Below, in pieces: positions 9,005 through 18,125 of a stretch of DNA of 64,000 nt (position 1 is the first letter of the stretch; each line of letters begins with the position of its first letter). A program made the translations under genes and the position numbers. The notes beneath the pieces were generated by a model. The model saw only the letters and a list, made by a program, of their open reading frames with translations, ran no database searches and was not told the DNA's origin. Source of the stretch: Oceanisphaera avium (lineage in GTDB: Bacteria > Pseudomonadota > Gammaproteobacteria > Enterobacterales > Aeromonadaceae); the NCBI RefSeq assembly GCF_002157875.1, contig NZ_CP021376.1, positions 1,594,501 to 1,658,500 of the forward strand, in the 5' to 3' direction.

Positions 9005-9583
9005 TTAGTCTAAGCTAATCCCAATATTAGAGACGCCCTCTTGAGCAGCAAAGTCTCGGATCGCTAGAATAGCCTCAGCATCGCGGGGCTGGTTAACTCG
9101 CTCTAGTAAAGCCACCTGAAACTCCATTTCTGCCATTAATAGCTCTTCTTCATAGAGCTCTTCTTCGCTTAACTCGCGCTCTGCGAGTAGCTCTACAAAA
9201 CCGGCAACGGTACCTAAAGAGGCATGACTGGCTTCAATGGCTTCTTCACCAATACGACAAATCACCGAGTTAAAGGCACAACCCAGTGCCACACAGGCAT
9301 CGAGTGCAGGATAGGCGCCATAGCTTTCAAATTGGCTAGGGTCGGGGATCATACTTTCAAACGACTCAAGCTCGGCGCCTAAGTCTACCCGCGAGCCTTT
9401 AACGGTGAGATAGGTCCACAAGATATTTAGTGTTTCGCGAAAACGCTCTCCACTACCAAAGTGACTGGTATCGCTAAATAACTGGTAATTGGGATACATG
9501 CGTTCGGCCAGCGCTAGCGCAAATACAGTTTGTTGCCACGGAGCTAGCTTGTTGATTTTTTTGTAAAATTTATCCCCGAACAC
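9005..9583 (-). CDS. yjaG: DUF416 family protein, YjaG-like
   Basis: A 192-residue, acidic cytoplasmic protein matching YjaG (DUF416). It starts MFGDKFYKKINKLAPWQQTVFALALAERMYPNY and contains the family segment FESYGAYPALDACVALGCAFNS. An E-rich stretch (ELSEEELYEEELLMAEMEFQ) near residues 135-155 is probably helical. No function has been established for the family. It is transcribed alone, convergent with the marR-type gene. Confidence 0.88.
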   Translation of the reverse strand: MFGDKFYKKINKLAPWQQTVFALALAERMYPNYQLFSDTSHFGSGERFRETLNILWTYLTVKGSRVDLGAELESFESMIPDPSQFESYGAYPALDACVALGCAFNSVICRIGEEAIEASHASLGTVAGFVELLAERELSEEELYEEELLMAEMEFQVALLERVNQPRDAEAILAIRDFAAQEGVSNIGISLD

Positions 9584-9737
9584 AGATATTTCCTTGTGGT
9601 TATGTGATCATTTTTTTGCCATTATGGGTCTTTCACATCACGACTCACAGTTTAGGCGGCCCATGCTGGTATAAGTTTAGGCATGTGGCATTGTCTCATA
9701 AAATGCCCTGACAAGAAGCATAATAAGGAGAGAAGGT

Positions 9738-10682
9738 ATGGCCAATCATACCCTGTTATTGCTCAGCCAAGATAACGCCGAGTATCAAGCATTATTAAAA
9801 CAGGCCTACCTGCCAGGCTTAACGATTTTAGCGCCAAGCGATGAAGCGGGTATTCAAGCCGCACTCAGCCATGCTGATATTTTATTGGGTGAGCCACAAA
9901 AGCTGCGCGAGCGTTTGCCTCAAGCAAAAGCGCTGCGCTGGGCACAATCGACGTATGCCGGCGTGGACGCGCTACTGCATGCCGAGTGTCGCCAAGATTA
10001 TTATCTCACTAATATCAAAGGCATTTTTGGCCCGTTAGTCAGTGAATATGTGTTTGGTCATTTATTATCGCTCACCCGCCACTTGCGCCATTATAAAGCG
10101 CAACAACGCTTACATAATTGGCAGCCTATTCCTTATGAAAGTCTCCAAGGAAAAACCATGCTGATCATGGGCACCGGCAGTATCGGCCAACATATTGCCC
10201 ATACCGCGCAACATTTTGGCATGTCAGTGCTGGGTATTAGTCGCTCGGGCCGAGAAGCCGCCGGCTTTGATCATACTTATCAGCTGCCCGCTTTAAATAA
10301 CGTATTAGCGCGCGCCGATGTAGTAGTCAGTGTATTGCCCTCTACGGCACAAACTCGCGGCTTATTTAATGCCGAGCGCATCAGTCATTTTAAACCCGGT
10401 ACTATCTTTTTTAATATTGGCCGCGGCGATGCAGTAGATGAAGGGGCGCTGATCCAAGCATTGCGCCACGGTAATATTGGGGCAGCAGTACTGGATGTGT
10501 TTGCTACCGAGCCGTTACCCGTAGCCAGCCCACTGTGGGATATGCCAAATGTGGTGATTACGCCTCATAACTCGGGTTATAGTTTTCCTGAGCAAATCGT
10601 TACCCGCTTTAGTCGTAACTATTTAAAATACACCACAGGAAAAACGCTAGAGGGCTTAGTGGATTTTAATTTAGGCTATTAA
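9738..10682 (+). CDS. D-2-hydroxyacid dehydrogenase, NAD(P)-dependent
   Basis: A 314-residue oxidoreductase of the D-isomer 2-hydroxyacid dehydrogenase family, which interconverts 2-oxoacids and D-2-hydroxyacids. The Rossmann motif GTGSIGQHIAHTAQHFG lies near residue 140-155, followed by the basic ISRSGR that may favour NADPH. The catalytic signature region NIGRGDAVDEGALIQAL and the His-containing ITPHNSG are present in order, and DVFATEPLP carries the expected acidic residue. It resembles the YcdW/GhrA-like group (glyoxylate or hydroxypyruvate reductases), but substrate cannot be assigned. A clear AAGGAGAGAAGGT lies before the ATG. Confidence 0.9.
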   Translation: MANHTLLLLSQDNAEYQALLKQAYLPGLTILAPSDEAGIQAALSHADILLGEPQKLRERLPQAKALRWAQSTYAGVDALLHAECRQDYYLTNIKGIFGPLVSEYVFGHLLSLTRHLRHYKAQQRLHNWQPIPYESLQGKTMLIMGTGSIGQHIAHTAQHFGMSVLGISRSGREAAGFDHTYQLPALNNVLARADVVVSVLPSTAQTRGLFNAERISHFKPGTIFFNIGRGDAVDEGALIQALRHGNIGAAVLDVFATEPLPVASPLWDMPNVVITPHNSGYSFPEQIVTRFSRNYLKYTTGKTLEGLVDFNLGY

Positions 10683-10738
10683 AAAAGTGCGATCTTTAGT
10701 TAAGGCGCTAACGGCACCCTTTTAATAAGTGAGGCAAT

Positions 10739-11347
10739 ATGGGCAATAATCCGTCTGAGTTTGAACGAATATTAATGCAGGCGCGCGCGTGCACATTATG
10801 TGAAGCTCATTTGCCGTTAGGCCCTCGCCCCGTATTACAAATGGCTCCCGCTGCCCGCATTATGATTATTGGCCAAGCACCCGGTACTCGGGTCCATAAA
10901 ACGGGCATTCCTTGGAACGATCCCAGTGGTGATACTCTTCGCCGCTGGTTAGACTTAACTCGTGAGCAATTTTATGACCCCGAAATAATGGCCATCATGC
11001 CTATGGGCTTTTGTTATCCGGGCAAAGGCAAAAGTGGCGACCTACCGCCGCGCCCTGAGTGCGCGCCGGCGTGGCATCAACAGCTGCTTAGCGTCTTACC
11101 TAATATTGAACTGACACTGCTTATTGGCCAGTATTCTCAGCGCTACTATTTAGGTAAGCGCTATAAAACGCTCACCGAAACGGTACGCCATTGGCAAGAG
11201 CTAGCCCCGACTATATTACCTTTGCCTCATCCTTCGCCTCGCAACCGGTATTGGCTCATGAATAACCCTTGGTTTGAAAGCGAAACGCTGCCTGCGCTGC
11301 GCCAACGGGTCCATGAAGTACTAGCAGCGCCCAGTTTTGAGCGATAG
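10739..11347 (+). CDS. Uracil-DNA glycosylase superfamily protein
   Basis: A 202-residue protein with the UDG fold signatures: motif IIGQAPGTRVHKTGIPWND at about residues 42-60, with Asp in PSGDTLRRWL, and the late motif LPLPHPSPRNRYW at about residues 160-172. Four Cys in the first 30-odd and later residues (ACTLCEAH) recall the Fe-S type family 4/5 enzymes, but only one CXXC is visible, so an iron-sulfur cluster is doubtful. The family is often annotated only as UDG-like, and its true lesion is not known. It starts 56 bases after the dehydrogenase, perhaps cotranscribed. Confidence 0.82.
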   Translation: MGNNPSEFERILMQARACTLCEAHLPLGPRPVLQMAPAARIMIIGQAPGTRVHKTGIPWNDPSGDTLRRWLDLTREQFYDPEIMAIMPMGFCYPGKGKSGDLPPRPECAPAWHQQLLSVLPNIELTLLIGQYSQRYYLGKRYKTLTETVRHWQELAPTILPLPHPSPRNRYWLMNNPWFESETLPALRQRVHEVLAAPSFER

Positions 11348-11405
11348 CAAGAGCGCTGTTTATAATTTATGCGCCATCCTGATGAAATTAGGGACTCGCT
11401 GCTAA

Positions 11406-11480
11406 GCCTCAGTACCTGACAGTACGAGACACTGAGGCAAGCTCAGTAAGACCTAGCTACACCAAGTAGGTGTAGCTAGG
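11406..11480. terminator. Two inverted repeats between the UDG-like gene and znuB
   Basis: GCCTCAGT (11406-11413) pairs with ACTGAGGC (11431-11438), and CCTAGCTACACC (11452-11463) pairs perfectly with GGTGTAGCTAGG (11469-11480) around a 5-base loop. They lie between convergent genes and probably end transcription, but neither has a T run, so a factor-dependent end or another role is possible. Confidence 0.5.
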
Positions 11481-11500
11481 TATCTAGTTGGCGTCGTTCT

Positions 11501-12289
11501 TTAACCTCGTTTGGGCACTAAATGAGACAACAAAAATAACGCCGCCGCTATCACTACTACCGAAGGTCCAGCGGGCGTGTCATAACTGACCGACAGCTGC
11601 AAACCGCCGACCACGGCCACCATGCCCAGCCCCATGGCATACACGGCCATTTGCTCCGGTGAGCGACTAAAGCGACGCGCAGTAGCGGCAGGAATAATCA
11701 GTAAAGAAGTAATAATTAACGCGCCGACAAATTTCATCGCCACCGCAATTAAGACGCTGATCATTAGCAATAACAGGAGTTTTAACCGCTCAACTTTAAT
11801 GCCCTCTACCCGCGCTAGTTCTTCACTCACGGTAATGGACAATAACTGGCTCCAAAAGTGGTGTAATATCGCCAGTAGTACTAAGCCACCGCCAAATATC
11901 CAATATAAGTCCACTAACTGAATGGCTAATAAATCGCCAAACAGATAGGCCATCAGATCCACACGTACATTATCCATAAAAGCCAAGGCCACTAAGCCAA
12001 GAGATAACGAGGTGTGCGCTAAAATACCTAATAAGGTGTCCGTTGCTAACCAACTGGCTCGCTGTAACGCAGCCAAAACAATACCTAAACAGACACAAGC
12101 CACCAGTACTGCCAGTGTTAAATCAATCTGGAGCATTAAGCCAAACGCTACACCTAATAATGAAGAGTGCGCTAAAGTATCGCCAAAATAAGCCATGCGC
12201 CGCCACACCACAAAGCTGCCTAAGGGGCCGGCTAAAATAGCAATACCTAACCCAGCTAACAGCGCATAGCCTAAAAAACTATCCCACAT
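11501..12289 (-). CDS. znuB: Zinc ABC transporter, membrane subunit ZnuB
   Basis: A 262-residue ABC permease (E. coli ZnuB is 261) of the metal family. It has about eight hydrophobic segments, with the conserved [28 protein letters not shown] near the N-terminus and [23 protein letters not shown] in the C-terminal half. It carries zinc from ZnuA across the inner membrane, driven by ZnuC. I chose ATG 12289 ([13 protein letters not shown]), which has GGAG nine bases upstream and gives the family length; earlier in-frame ATGs extend into znuC. It overlaps znuC by about 11 bases. Confidence 0.95.
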   Translation of the reverse strand: MWDSFLGYALLAGLGIAILAGPLGSFVVWRRMAYFGDTLAHSSLLGVAFGLMLQIDLTLAVLVACVCLGIVLAALQRASWLATDTLLGILAHTSLSLGLVALAFMDNVRVDLMAYLFGDLLAIQLVDLYWIFGGGLVLLAILHHFWSQLLSITVSEELARVEGIKVERLKLLLLLMISVLIAVAMKFVGALIITSLLIIPAATARRFSRSPEQMAVYAMGLGMVAVVGGLQLSVSYDTPAGPSVVVIAAALFLLSHLVPKRG

Positions 12290-13016
12290 GACGGACATCT
12301 CCATGGTGTTCATCGTCACAGTCATGATGATGGGTATACACGGCTAACTGCGCTAATTCAGGTCGGCCAAACAAGCGGGCAAATTCAGGATGGCGCGCCA
12401 CATCTTCAGGCTCACCATGACAACAAATATGTTGGTTTAAGCAAATCACACTATGAGTGCTGGCCATGACTAAATGCAGATCATGAGACACCATTAACAC
12501 GCCACATTGCAGCTCATCCGCCAGCAGCTTAATTAAGGCATATAACTCCGTTTGGCCATGCACATCTACCCCTTGGGCAGGCTCATCAAGAATTAATAAC
12601 TCCGGCTGCATCATCAAAGCCCGAGCCAGTAAAATGCGCTGCATTTCTCCACCTGATAACGCTTGCATACTGCGCTCGGCTAAGCGCTCAGCACCTACTT
12701 TGGCCAGCGCTTGGGTAACAGTGAGCTTTCTCCCATGAGATAAGCTCATAAAGCGCGCTACTGTTAATGGCAGTACTGAGTCTAAATGCAGCTTTTGCGG
12801 CACGTAACCCACGCGTAACCTTGGCTTCTGCCACAAGGTCCCTGTGTGCCCCGTTAATAGCCCTAATACCAATTTAATTAATGAGCTTTTACCCGCACCA
12901 TTAGGGCCGACTATCGTTAGGATTTCACCGCGTTCTAGCGTTAATGACACTCGTTCTAGAATAACATTGCCGCCTAAGGTGAGTCCCACGTCCGTTAATT
13001 CCACCAGCCTCATCAT
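12279..13016 (-). CDS. znuC: Zinc ABC transporter, ATPase subunit ZnuC
   Basis: A 245-residue ATPase with Walker [10 protein letters not shown] (about residues 38-46), signature [15 protein letters not shown] (about 130) and Walker [13 protein letters not shown] (about 150), followed by the switch His in VSHDLH. It powers zinc uptake by ZnuB. The C-terminus is His-rich ([12 protein letters not shown]), as in many ZnuC proteins. [12 protein letters not shown] at 13016 is preferred to the upstream in-frame start because the Zur operator and promoter would then lie outside the coding region; 13013 is equally possible. Confidence 0.95.
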   Translation of the reverse strand: MMRLVELTDVGLTLGGNVILERVSLTLERGEILTIVGPNGAGKSSLIKLVLGLLTGHTGTLWQKPRLRVGYVPQKLHLDSVLPLTVARFMSLSHGRKLTVTQALAKVGAERLAERSMQALSGGEMQRILLARALMMQPELLILDEPAQGVDVHGQTELYALIKLLADELQCGVLMVSHDLHLVMASTHSVICLNQHICCHGEPEDVARHPEFARLFGRPELAQLAVYTHHHDCDDEHHGDVRHVG

Positions 13017-13039
13017 GGATTTTATGCCTTTACTTCTCA

Positions 13040-13061
13040 ATTTGTAATATTATAACATTGC
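13040..13061. promoter_or_regulatory. Zur operator between znuCB and znuA
   Basis: The sequence ATTTGTAATATTATAACATT contains a near-palindrome whose reverse strand reads AATGTTATAATATTACA, very close to the E. coli znu Zur box GAAATGTTATAATATCACA. It sits between the divergent znuC and znuA starts, where Zur represses both in zinc-replete cells. Confidence 0.85.
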
Positions 13062-13101
13062 TTAGTTAGCAAACTCTATCACTCATCTGGACTCCCCGCC
13101 C

Positions 13102-14004
13102 ATGAAAGTCGTATTCACTTTGTGCCTGTGCTTGGTTTTAAGCAGCCAGGCTCGTGCCGTTGAAGTACTCACCTCTATTAAACCACTGCAATTAATCGCC
13201 AGCGCTATTACTGAAGGCACAGCTACACCTAAATTATTATTGCCCCCTGGCAGCTCGCCCCACGATTATGCGCTGCGCCCTTCTGATGTGCGAAAAATAA
13301 AAAATGCCGACCTCGTTATTTGGGTGGGACCCGAGCTAGAAGTTTTCTTAGCCCCACTGCTAGCAAGTCAGGAAAAAAGTGTGGCGCTACTTAGCCAGTT
13401 ACCGGCTATTGAGCATGCTCACCATCACGATAAACATTCTTTAGTGATCGAAGATACAGAGCAAGATAGTCACCACCATCATCACGGCAGCCAAGATCCA
13501 CACATCTGGCTAGATCCACACCAAGCCGAGGCTATCGCTGCACTGATTGCTAAAAAATTGAGCCAGATCGATCCGCAAAATTATGATCGATATCAAACTA
13601 ATTTGGCTGTTTTTCAGGCAAAATTAGCAAAAGTTGACGCTAAGCTGGCCGCACAATTAGCGCCGTTACAAGGCATTGGCTACTTTGTATTTCACGATGC
13701 CTATGGGCATTGGGAACGCCATTATCAGCTGTCATCATTGGGGCACTTTACTGTTAACCCTGCCCGAGCACCTGGCGCTAAAACCGTCACTCGCATTCAT
13801 CATGCCCTTAAACAATCTAAGGCCGTGTGTGTATTTGCCGAGCCACAGTTTAAGCCCGCGGTAGTGAGCGCTGTGTTGCGCAATACCCAAGCTCGCAGTG
13901 GTGTGCTAGACCCATTAGCAACCGATATCAGCCCAAGTGCTGAGGGCTATTTTAGGTTTATGGAGCAGTTGGCAGCGGCGATGACGAAGTGTTTACTCAA
14001 CTAA
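13102..14004 (+). CDS. znuA: Zinc ABC transporter, periplasmic binding protein ZnuA
   Basis: A 300-residue periplasmic zinc-binding protein. It has a short signal peptide (MKVVFTLCLCLVLSSQARA, cut before VEVLTS), then the first zinc ligand region PPGSSPHDYALRPSD. A His-rich mobile loop at about residues 112-135 (HAHHHDKH, HHHHHG) is typical of ZnuA and is followed by DPHIWLDPHQA. The late ligand segment VFHDAYGHWERHY is intact. The operator upstream and the divergent znuCB complete the uptake system. Confidence 0.96.
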   Translation: MKVVFTLCLCLVLSSQARAVEVLTSIKPLQLIASAITEGTATPKLLLPPGSSPHDYALRPSDVRKIKNADLVIWVGPELEVFLAPLLASQEKSVALLSQLPAIEHAHHHDKHSLVIEDTEQDSHHHHHGSQDPHIWLDPHQAEAIAALIAKKLSQIDPQNYDRYQTNLAVFQAKLAKVDAKLAAQLAPLQGIGYFVFHDAYGHWERHYQLSSLGHFTVNPARAPGAKTVTRIHHALKQSKAVCVFAEPQFKPAVVSAVLRNTQARSGVLDPLATDISPSAEGYFRFMEQLAAAMTKCLLN

Positions 14005-14165
14005 CGCTAAATATTTACCCTTTACTGCGTTAAAATAAGGAACTTTTTTACATAAATTAGCTCAAACCCATGATTCACGCCAATAGCACCAAGACGATAA
14101 GCTGTTTATTGCTGCTTACCAAACCGTGCTGAATTCAGCCTTTGAGCGTTTTTTGTATTAAAATC

Positions 14166-14217
14166 AACCGCTTTATTATCCGTTACCTGAGTCGGATAGC
14201 TAAAGCGGTTTTTGTTT
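14166..14217 (+). terminator. Terminator upstream of mepM
   Basis: AACCGCTTTA (14166-14175) pairs with TAAAGCGGTT (14201-14210); an inner TATCCG/CGGATA extends the stem, and a TTTTGTTTTC tail follows. It lies about 160 bases after znuA, so znuA and mepM are probably separate units. Confidence 0.85.
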
Positions 14218-14255
14218 TCATTATTTTAGCCACTTCATAGGCATAGGTACTTCGG

Positions 14256-15602
14256 ATGAATTTTCTCCGCCCACTTCAAGTAAAACTGCAAGATGTTCCT
14301 AAGCAGCTACCCAAGCGACACCTTTATGGCATTGTCTTATTGAGTACGCTGACACTGACAACGGCAGTGATGCTCCCTTCTGCTCAACATTTACTTGAGC
14401 CACCCCGTACCCTTAGTTTACCCGAGACGTTAGCGCTGCCTGCGGGCGCCATTCAACCTCAGGTAGATAACACCGAATTTTTTACGCTTCCCGATGATGA
14501 CTTAGGCCCCGTAGAGCCGGTGGATGCATTGGATGAACTGGCCGCCGTAGAGCCAGAGTGGCAGCAATACGGCGTACAAAACGGCGATACCTTAAGCAGC
14601 ATATTTAATGGCTTAGGCTTACCGCTGGCCACTATGTACAAGTTACTAGAAGTAGATAAAGAGCGGGTGTTAGATGGCCTTAAGCCCGGCCAAACCCTTA
14701 GCTTGCTCATTGACTCAGATAACTTGTTGCTTGAATTTAAAATCAAACAAGACTTGCTCCATACTCGTACTTTTGTGCGCAATGGTGATGGCTACGATAG
14801 CAAGATAAAAACCGAAGCCAGTAATTGGGAAACCCGCGCCCTTAAAGGGGTGATCAAAGGCAGTTTTTACTTAAGCGCGCGTGATGCCGGTTTATCTGCC
14901 ACGCAAATTCAGCGCGTGGCCAACTTGTTTCAATGGCAGCTTAACTTTGCTCGCGACTTACGCCAAGGCGATAGCTTTAAAGTATTAGTACAGCGCGAGT
15001 TTGTACAAGGAAAAAGCACGGGCAAGTCTGAATTACAAGCCGTAGAAATTAATAATAAAGGCCGTACTTATTACGCTTTTCGCCATGAAGATGGCAAATT
15101 TTATGACAGTAAAGGCGAAAGCTTAGAGCGCGGCTTTATTCGTATTCCGCTAGAAGTCACCCCGCGCATTAGCTCACGCTTTAATTTAAATCGTAAACAC
15201 CCTATTACTGGGCGGGTACGCGCTCATAAAGGTACCGACTTTGCCGTGCCCGTGGGCACGCCTGTACTGGCGCCCGGCGATGGGGTAGTCGTAAAAGCGG
15301 TGCATCATCCGTTAGCGGGTAATTACATTGTTATTCGCCATGGTCGCCAATACACCACCCGGTTTTTGCACTTAAGTAAATTTTTAGTGAAACAAGGTGA
15401 TAGCGTACGGCGCGGCCAACGCATTGGGCTTTCTGGTAATACCGGTCGCTCAACAGGACCGCACTTGCACTATGAATTTCATGTGAATAATCGTGCCGTC
15501 GATGCCATGCAAGTTAAACTCCCCATGGCGGAAGGCTTAAGCGGCCAAGAAAAACGCACTTTCTTAACCACGGTGAATAAATATCAAAAAGAGTTAGGTT
15601 AA
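14256..15602 (+). CDS. mepM: Murein DD-endopeptidase MepM (M23 family)
   Basis: A 448-residue envelope peptidase (E. coli MepM 440). It has an N-terminal membrane anchor or signal (IVLLSTLTLTTAVML), an OapA/LysM-like domain around residues 95-150 (YGVQNGDTLSSIFNGLGLP, LKPGQTLSL), and a C-terminal M23 domain. The zinc ligands are visible: HKGTDFA (His and Asp, about residue 325) and HLHYEF (about residue 410). It cuts D-Ala-mDAP crosslinks to let murein expand. It follows znuA as in E. coli, where a zinc enzyme next to zinc uptake is a known linkage. Confidence 0.95.
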   Translation: MNFLRPLQVKLQDVPKQLPKRHLYGIVLLSTLTLTTAVMLPSAQHLLEPPRTLSLPETLALPAGAIQPQVDNTEFFTLPDDDLGPVEPVDALDELAAVEPEWQQYGVQNGDTLSSIFNGLGLPLATMYKLLEVDKERVLDGLKPGQTLSLLIDSDNLLLEFKIKQDLLHTRTFVRNGDGYDSKIKTEASNWETRALKGVIKGSFYLSARDAGLSATQIQRVANLFQWQLNFARDLRQGDSFKVLVQREFVQGKSTGKSELQAVEINNKGRTYYAFRHEDGKFYDSKGESLERGFIRIPLEVTPRISSRFNLNRKHPITGRVRAHKGTDFAVPVGTPVLAPGDGVVVKAVHHPLAGNYIVIRHGRQYTTRFLHLSKFLVKQGDSVRRGQRIGLSGNTGRSTGPHLHYEFHVNNRAVDAMQVKLPMAEGLSGQEKRTFLTTVNKYQKELG

Positions 15603-15692
15603 GTTAGTGAAACGTGAGGGTAGCACTGAAGGGCAGTTGCTGCAGACTTAAAGTTTTGCCTCTCCTTTACTATTGCATCTTATACTCCTCAT

Positions 15693-15720
15693 AAAAAAAG
15701 CGCCTTGCGGCGCTTTTTTT
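15693..15720. terminator. Bidirectional terminator between mepM and hemE
   Basis: AAAAAAAGCGCC / GGCGCTTTTTTT with a 4-base loop lies between the convergent genes. Confidence 0.92.
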
Positions 15721-15791
15721 ATTCTTCTAAAGAGTAACGATAATAACCGATTGCAGACTTGGTTTTACCCCCTCACTCCTTACCTTTCATA

Positions 15792-16859
15792 TCACTTAGC
15801 ATGATATGGGCGAGACAATTTCTGTACCGCACGAATAAAGGCGCCAGCATGCTCAGGATCTACATCTAAGTGAATACCGTGGCCAAGGTTAAACACATGG
15901 CCTGGGCCTTCGCCAAAGCTTTCTAAGATGGTTGACACTTCTTGTTCAATGCGTGGGATCGGAGCATACAACATAGAGGGATCCATATTGCCTTGTAGCG
16001 CCACTTTATCGCCTACACGACGCTTAGCATCGGCCATATCGATGGTCCAGTCTAAACCAATACCATCACAGCCGGTAGCCGCAATGGCTTCAAGCCACTG
16101 GCCGCCATTTTTAGTAAATAATGTTACCGGTACGCGACGACCGTCATTTTCACGGACTAAGCCATCCACGATTTTCGCCATGTACTGCAAAGAGAACTCT
16201 TTGTAGTCGCGCGTACTCAACACCCCACCCCAAGTATCAAAAATCATTAGCGACTGAGCACCGGCCGCAATTTGCGCGTTCAAATAGCTAGTGACACTGT
16301 CGGCTAGCTTATCAAGCAATAAGTGCATGGCGTTGGGGTCGGCAAACATCATTTTCTTGGTCTTAGTAAAGGCCTTAGAGCCGCCGCCTTCTACCATGTA
16401 AGTGGCCAAGGTCCAAGGGCTGCCAGAGAAACCAATCAGTGGCACTTCACCTTTTAGCTCACGACGAATAGTGCGCACCGCATTCATCACATACTGCAGC
16501 TCACCTTCAGGATCAGGAATACCTAATTTTTGTACGTCAGCCATACACGTAATAGGACGTTGAAACTTAGGACCTTCACCGGTTTCAAAATACAAGCCTA
16601 AACCCATGGCATCGGGGATAGTCAAAATATCAGAGAATAAAATCGCCGCATCCAAGGGAAAACGACGTAACGGCTGCAAGGTCACTTCACAGGCCAGCTC
16701 AGCGTTTTTACACAAGGCCATAAAGTCGCCTGCTTCGGCACGGGTGGCTTTATATTCAGGTAAATAACGCCCTGCTTGGCGCATCATCCAAACCGGTGTG
16801 TAATCAACGGGCTGGCGTAATAAAGCACGTAAGTAACGATCATTTTTCAAAGGTTGCAT
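15792..16859 (-). CDS. hemE: Uroporphyrinogen decarboxylase
   Basis: A 355-residue cytoplasmic enzyme (E. coli HemE 354) that removes four carboxyl groups from uroporphyrinogen III to give coproporphyrinogen III in heme synthesis. The signature [16 protein letters not shown] occurs at about residues 22-37, the catalytic Asp region [12 protein letters not shown] at about 80, and [17 protein letters not shown] at about 145. [19 protein letters not shown] near the end is also diagnostic. It lies beside rsd as in E. coli, but in divergent orientation and without nudC between. Confidence 0.97.
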   Translation of the reverse strand: MQPLKNDRYLRALLRQPVDYTPVWMMRQAGRYLPEYKATRAEAGDFMALCKNAELACEVTLQPLRRFPLDAAILFSDILTIPDAMGLGLYFETGEGPKFQRPITCMADVQKLGIPDPEGELQYVMNAVRTIRRELKGEVPLIGFSGSPWTLATYMVEGGGSKAFTKTKKMMFADPNAMHLLLDKLADSVTSYLNAQIAAGAQSLMIFDTWGGVLSTRDYKEFSLQYMAKIVDGLVRENDGRRVPVTLFTKNGGQWLEAIAATGCDGIGLDWTIDMADAKRRVGDKVALQGNMDPSMLYAPIPRIEQEVSTILESFGEGPGHVFNLGHGIHLDVDPEHAGAFIRAVQKLSRPYHAK

Positions 16860-17249
16860 TCTATCGTCCCAAAACAGGTGGCAAATGCGGCTATTGTATC
16901 ACTACCTTAGATAAAGCCCCAATTAGACGTCACATCGCGTCTAAATGCTGCTTTTTGCAGCACTATCGTGCTAAGGCTTAACCATAAGTAGCAACTGCGT
17001 AAAAGAGGTGGATGAATAAAGTTGCAAATATTCCAGTAAATTGTTGGCAACTACCAAATTCTGCGTTAATGATTACTAAGAAAAGCTCAAGTCAGCTTGT
17101 GTCTTAGGGACCCAAGGTTCGCGAGATAGCGCCCAAGTTAGAGGGATAGTGATTGACCCGACGGCTATTTTTCTTTAATGATGGATAGGTAACGTTTGTC
17201 TTTTATGAGCTATGCAGTTATGCGGCTCTAGCATCCCAAGGAGGGAATC
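16860..17249. other. Intergenic region between divergent hemE and rsd
   Basis: About 390 bases with no convincing gene, RNA or strong hairpin. It must hold the promoters of hemE (minus) and rsd (plus), but I could not pick out confident -35/-10 pairs. The only clear signal is the AAGGAGG ribosome site at the rsd end. Confidence 0.6.
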
Positions 17250-17723
17250 ATGCTCAGGAAAATGGCACATAGCAAAGCTAAGCTCACCGGTAAACACCAA
17301 GCGCTAGACGACTTTATGGAAGCTCGCCAAGCTTTATTAGTGGAATACATTCGTTTATCGACCGATAGAAAAGTATTGCCAGAGCCACAAGAGCTCAGCG
17401 ACTTTTGTAGCCAGCTGGTGGATTACGTTAGTGCGGCGCATTTTGAAATATACGATTATGTGATGGCGGCTTATGAGTCAGCCCGCGGCAGTGGCCGGAC
17501 TCTTGCCGAGCGTATTTACCTGCGCTTGAAAAAAAGCTCAGTGTTAGCGCTTAATTTTCACGATAAATATGCAAAAGTAGATAATGACGAAGTGTTATTG
17601 GAATTAGATAAGGATCTCAGTGTACTGGGTGAGATGCTAGAAGAGCGCTTTAGTTTAGAAGACCGCTTAGTATTTGCCGTGTCTTTACTTAATCACTTGA
17701 GCGCGAATGAAGAACCCGCGTGA
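17250..17723 (+). CDS. rsd: Rsd/AlgQ-type anti-sigma-70 factor
   Basis: A 157-residue helical protein of the Rsd/AlgQ family, which binds region 4 of sigma-70 and frees core polymerase in stationary phase. Characteristic pieces are LDDFMEARQALLVEYIRLS near the start, LSDFCSQLVDYVSAAHFEIYDYV in the middle and LALNFHDKYAK near residue 108. The ATG has an excellent AAGGAGG eight bases upstream. The next gene (PilZ) begins 12 bases after its stop, so they are probably one transcript. Confidence 0.93.
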   Translation: MLRKMAHSKAKLTGKHQALDDFMEARQALLVEYIRLSTDRKVLPEPQELSDFCSQLVDYVSAAHFEIYDYVMAAYESARGSGRTLAERIYLRLKKSSVLALNFHDKYAKVDNDEVLLELDKDLSVLGEMLEERFSLEDRLVFAVSLLNHLSANEEPA

Positions 17724-17735
17724 TCAGGAGCCCTT

Positions 17736-18113
17736 ATGGCCGAGCGTCGAATATTTACTCGGGTTGAGTTTAGCTCTCCCGCTTGGATAATAACTTTAGA
17801 TGGCGAGCAACACTCGGTATTGGTGCAAGATTTATCTATTCATGGCGCGCTGCTTAAGGTGACTGAACCGTGGCAAGCAGAGCTTAATGCCCCACTTGAA
17901 CTGCGTTTATCTCTTGATGGCGAACATAAACAGATTATTATGCAAGCCCGCCAGCGTTTTCACCAGCATGAATGCATTGGTATAGAATGCGAATTGCTAG
18001 ATATTGAAAGCGCGAGCCGGCTACGGCGCTTAATGGAGCTTAACCTTGGCGAAGAAGCCTTATTATTGCGCCAATTTGAAGAGCTATTAGACTCGCGCCC
18101 GTATGCTGAGTAA
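17736..18113 (+). CDS. PilZ-domain protein
   Basis: A 125-residue single PilZ domain protein, expected to bind cyclic di-GMP. Both binding elements are visible: the arginine motif in ERRIFTRVEF (residues 3-12) and the DLSIHGALL (D/N-X-S-X-X-G) motif at about residues 31-39. CAGGAG lies just before the ATG, and the gene closely follows rsd. Such small proteins relay c-di-GMP to motility, adhesion or polysaccharide machinery; the partner is not evident here. Confidence 0.88.
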   Translation: MAERRIFTRVEFSSPAWIITLDGEQHSVLVQDLSIHGALLKVTEPWQAELNAPLELRLSLDGEHKQIIMQARQRFHQHECIGIECELLDIESASRLRRLMELNLGEEALLLRQFEELLDSRPYAE

Positions 18114-18125
18114 GTGTTAGTTAAG

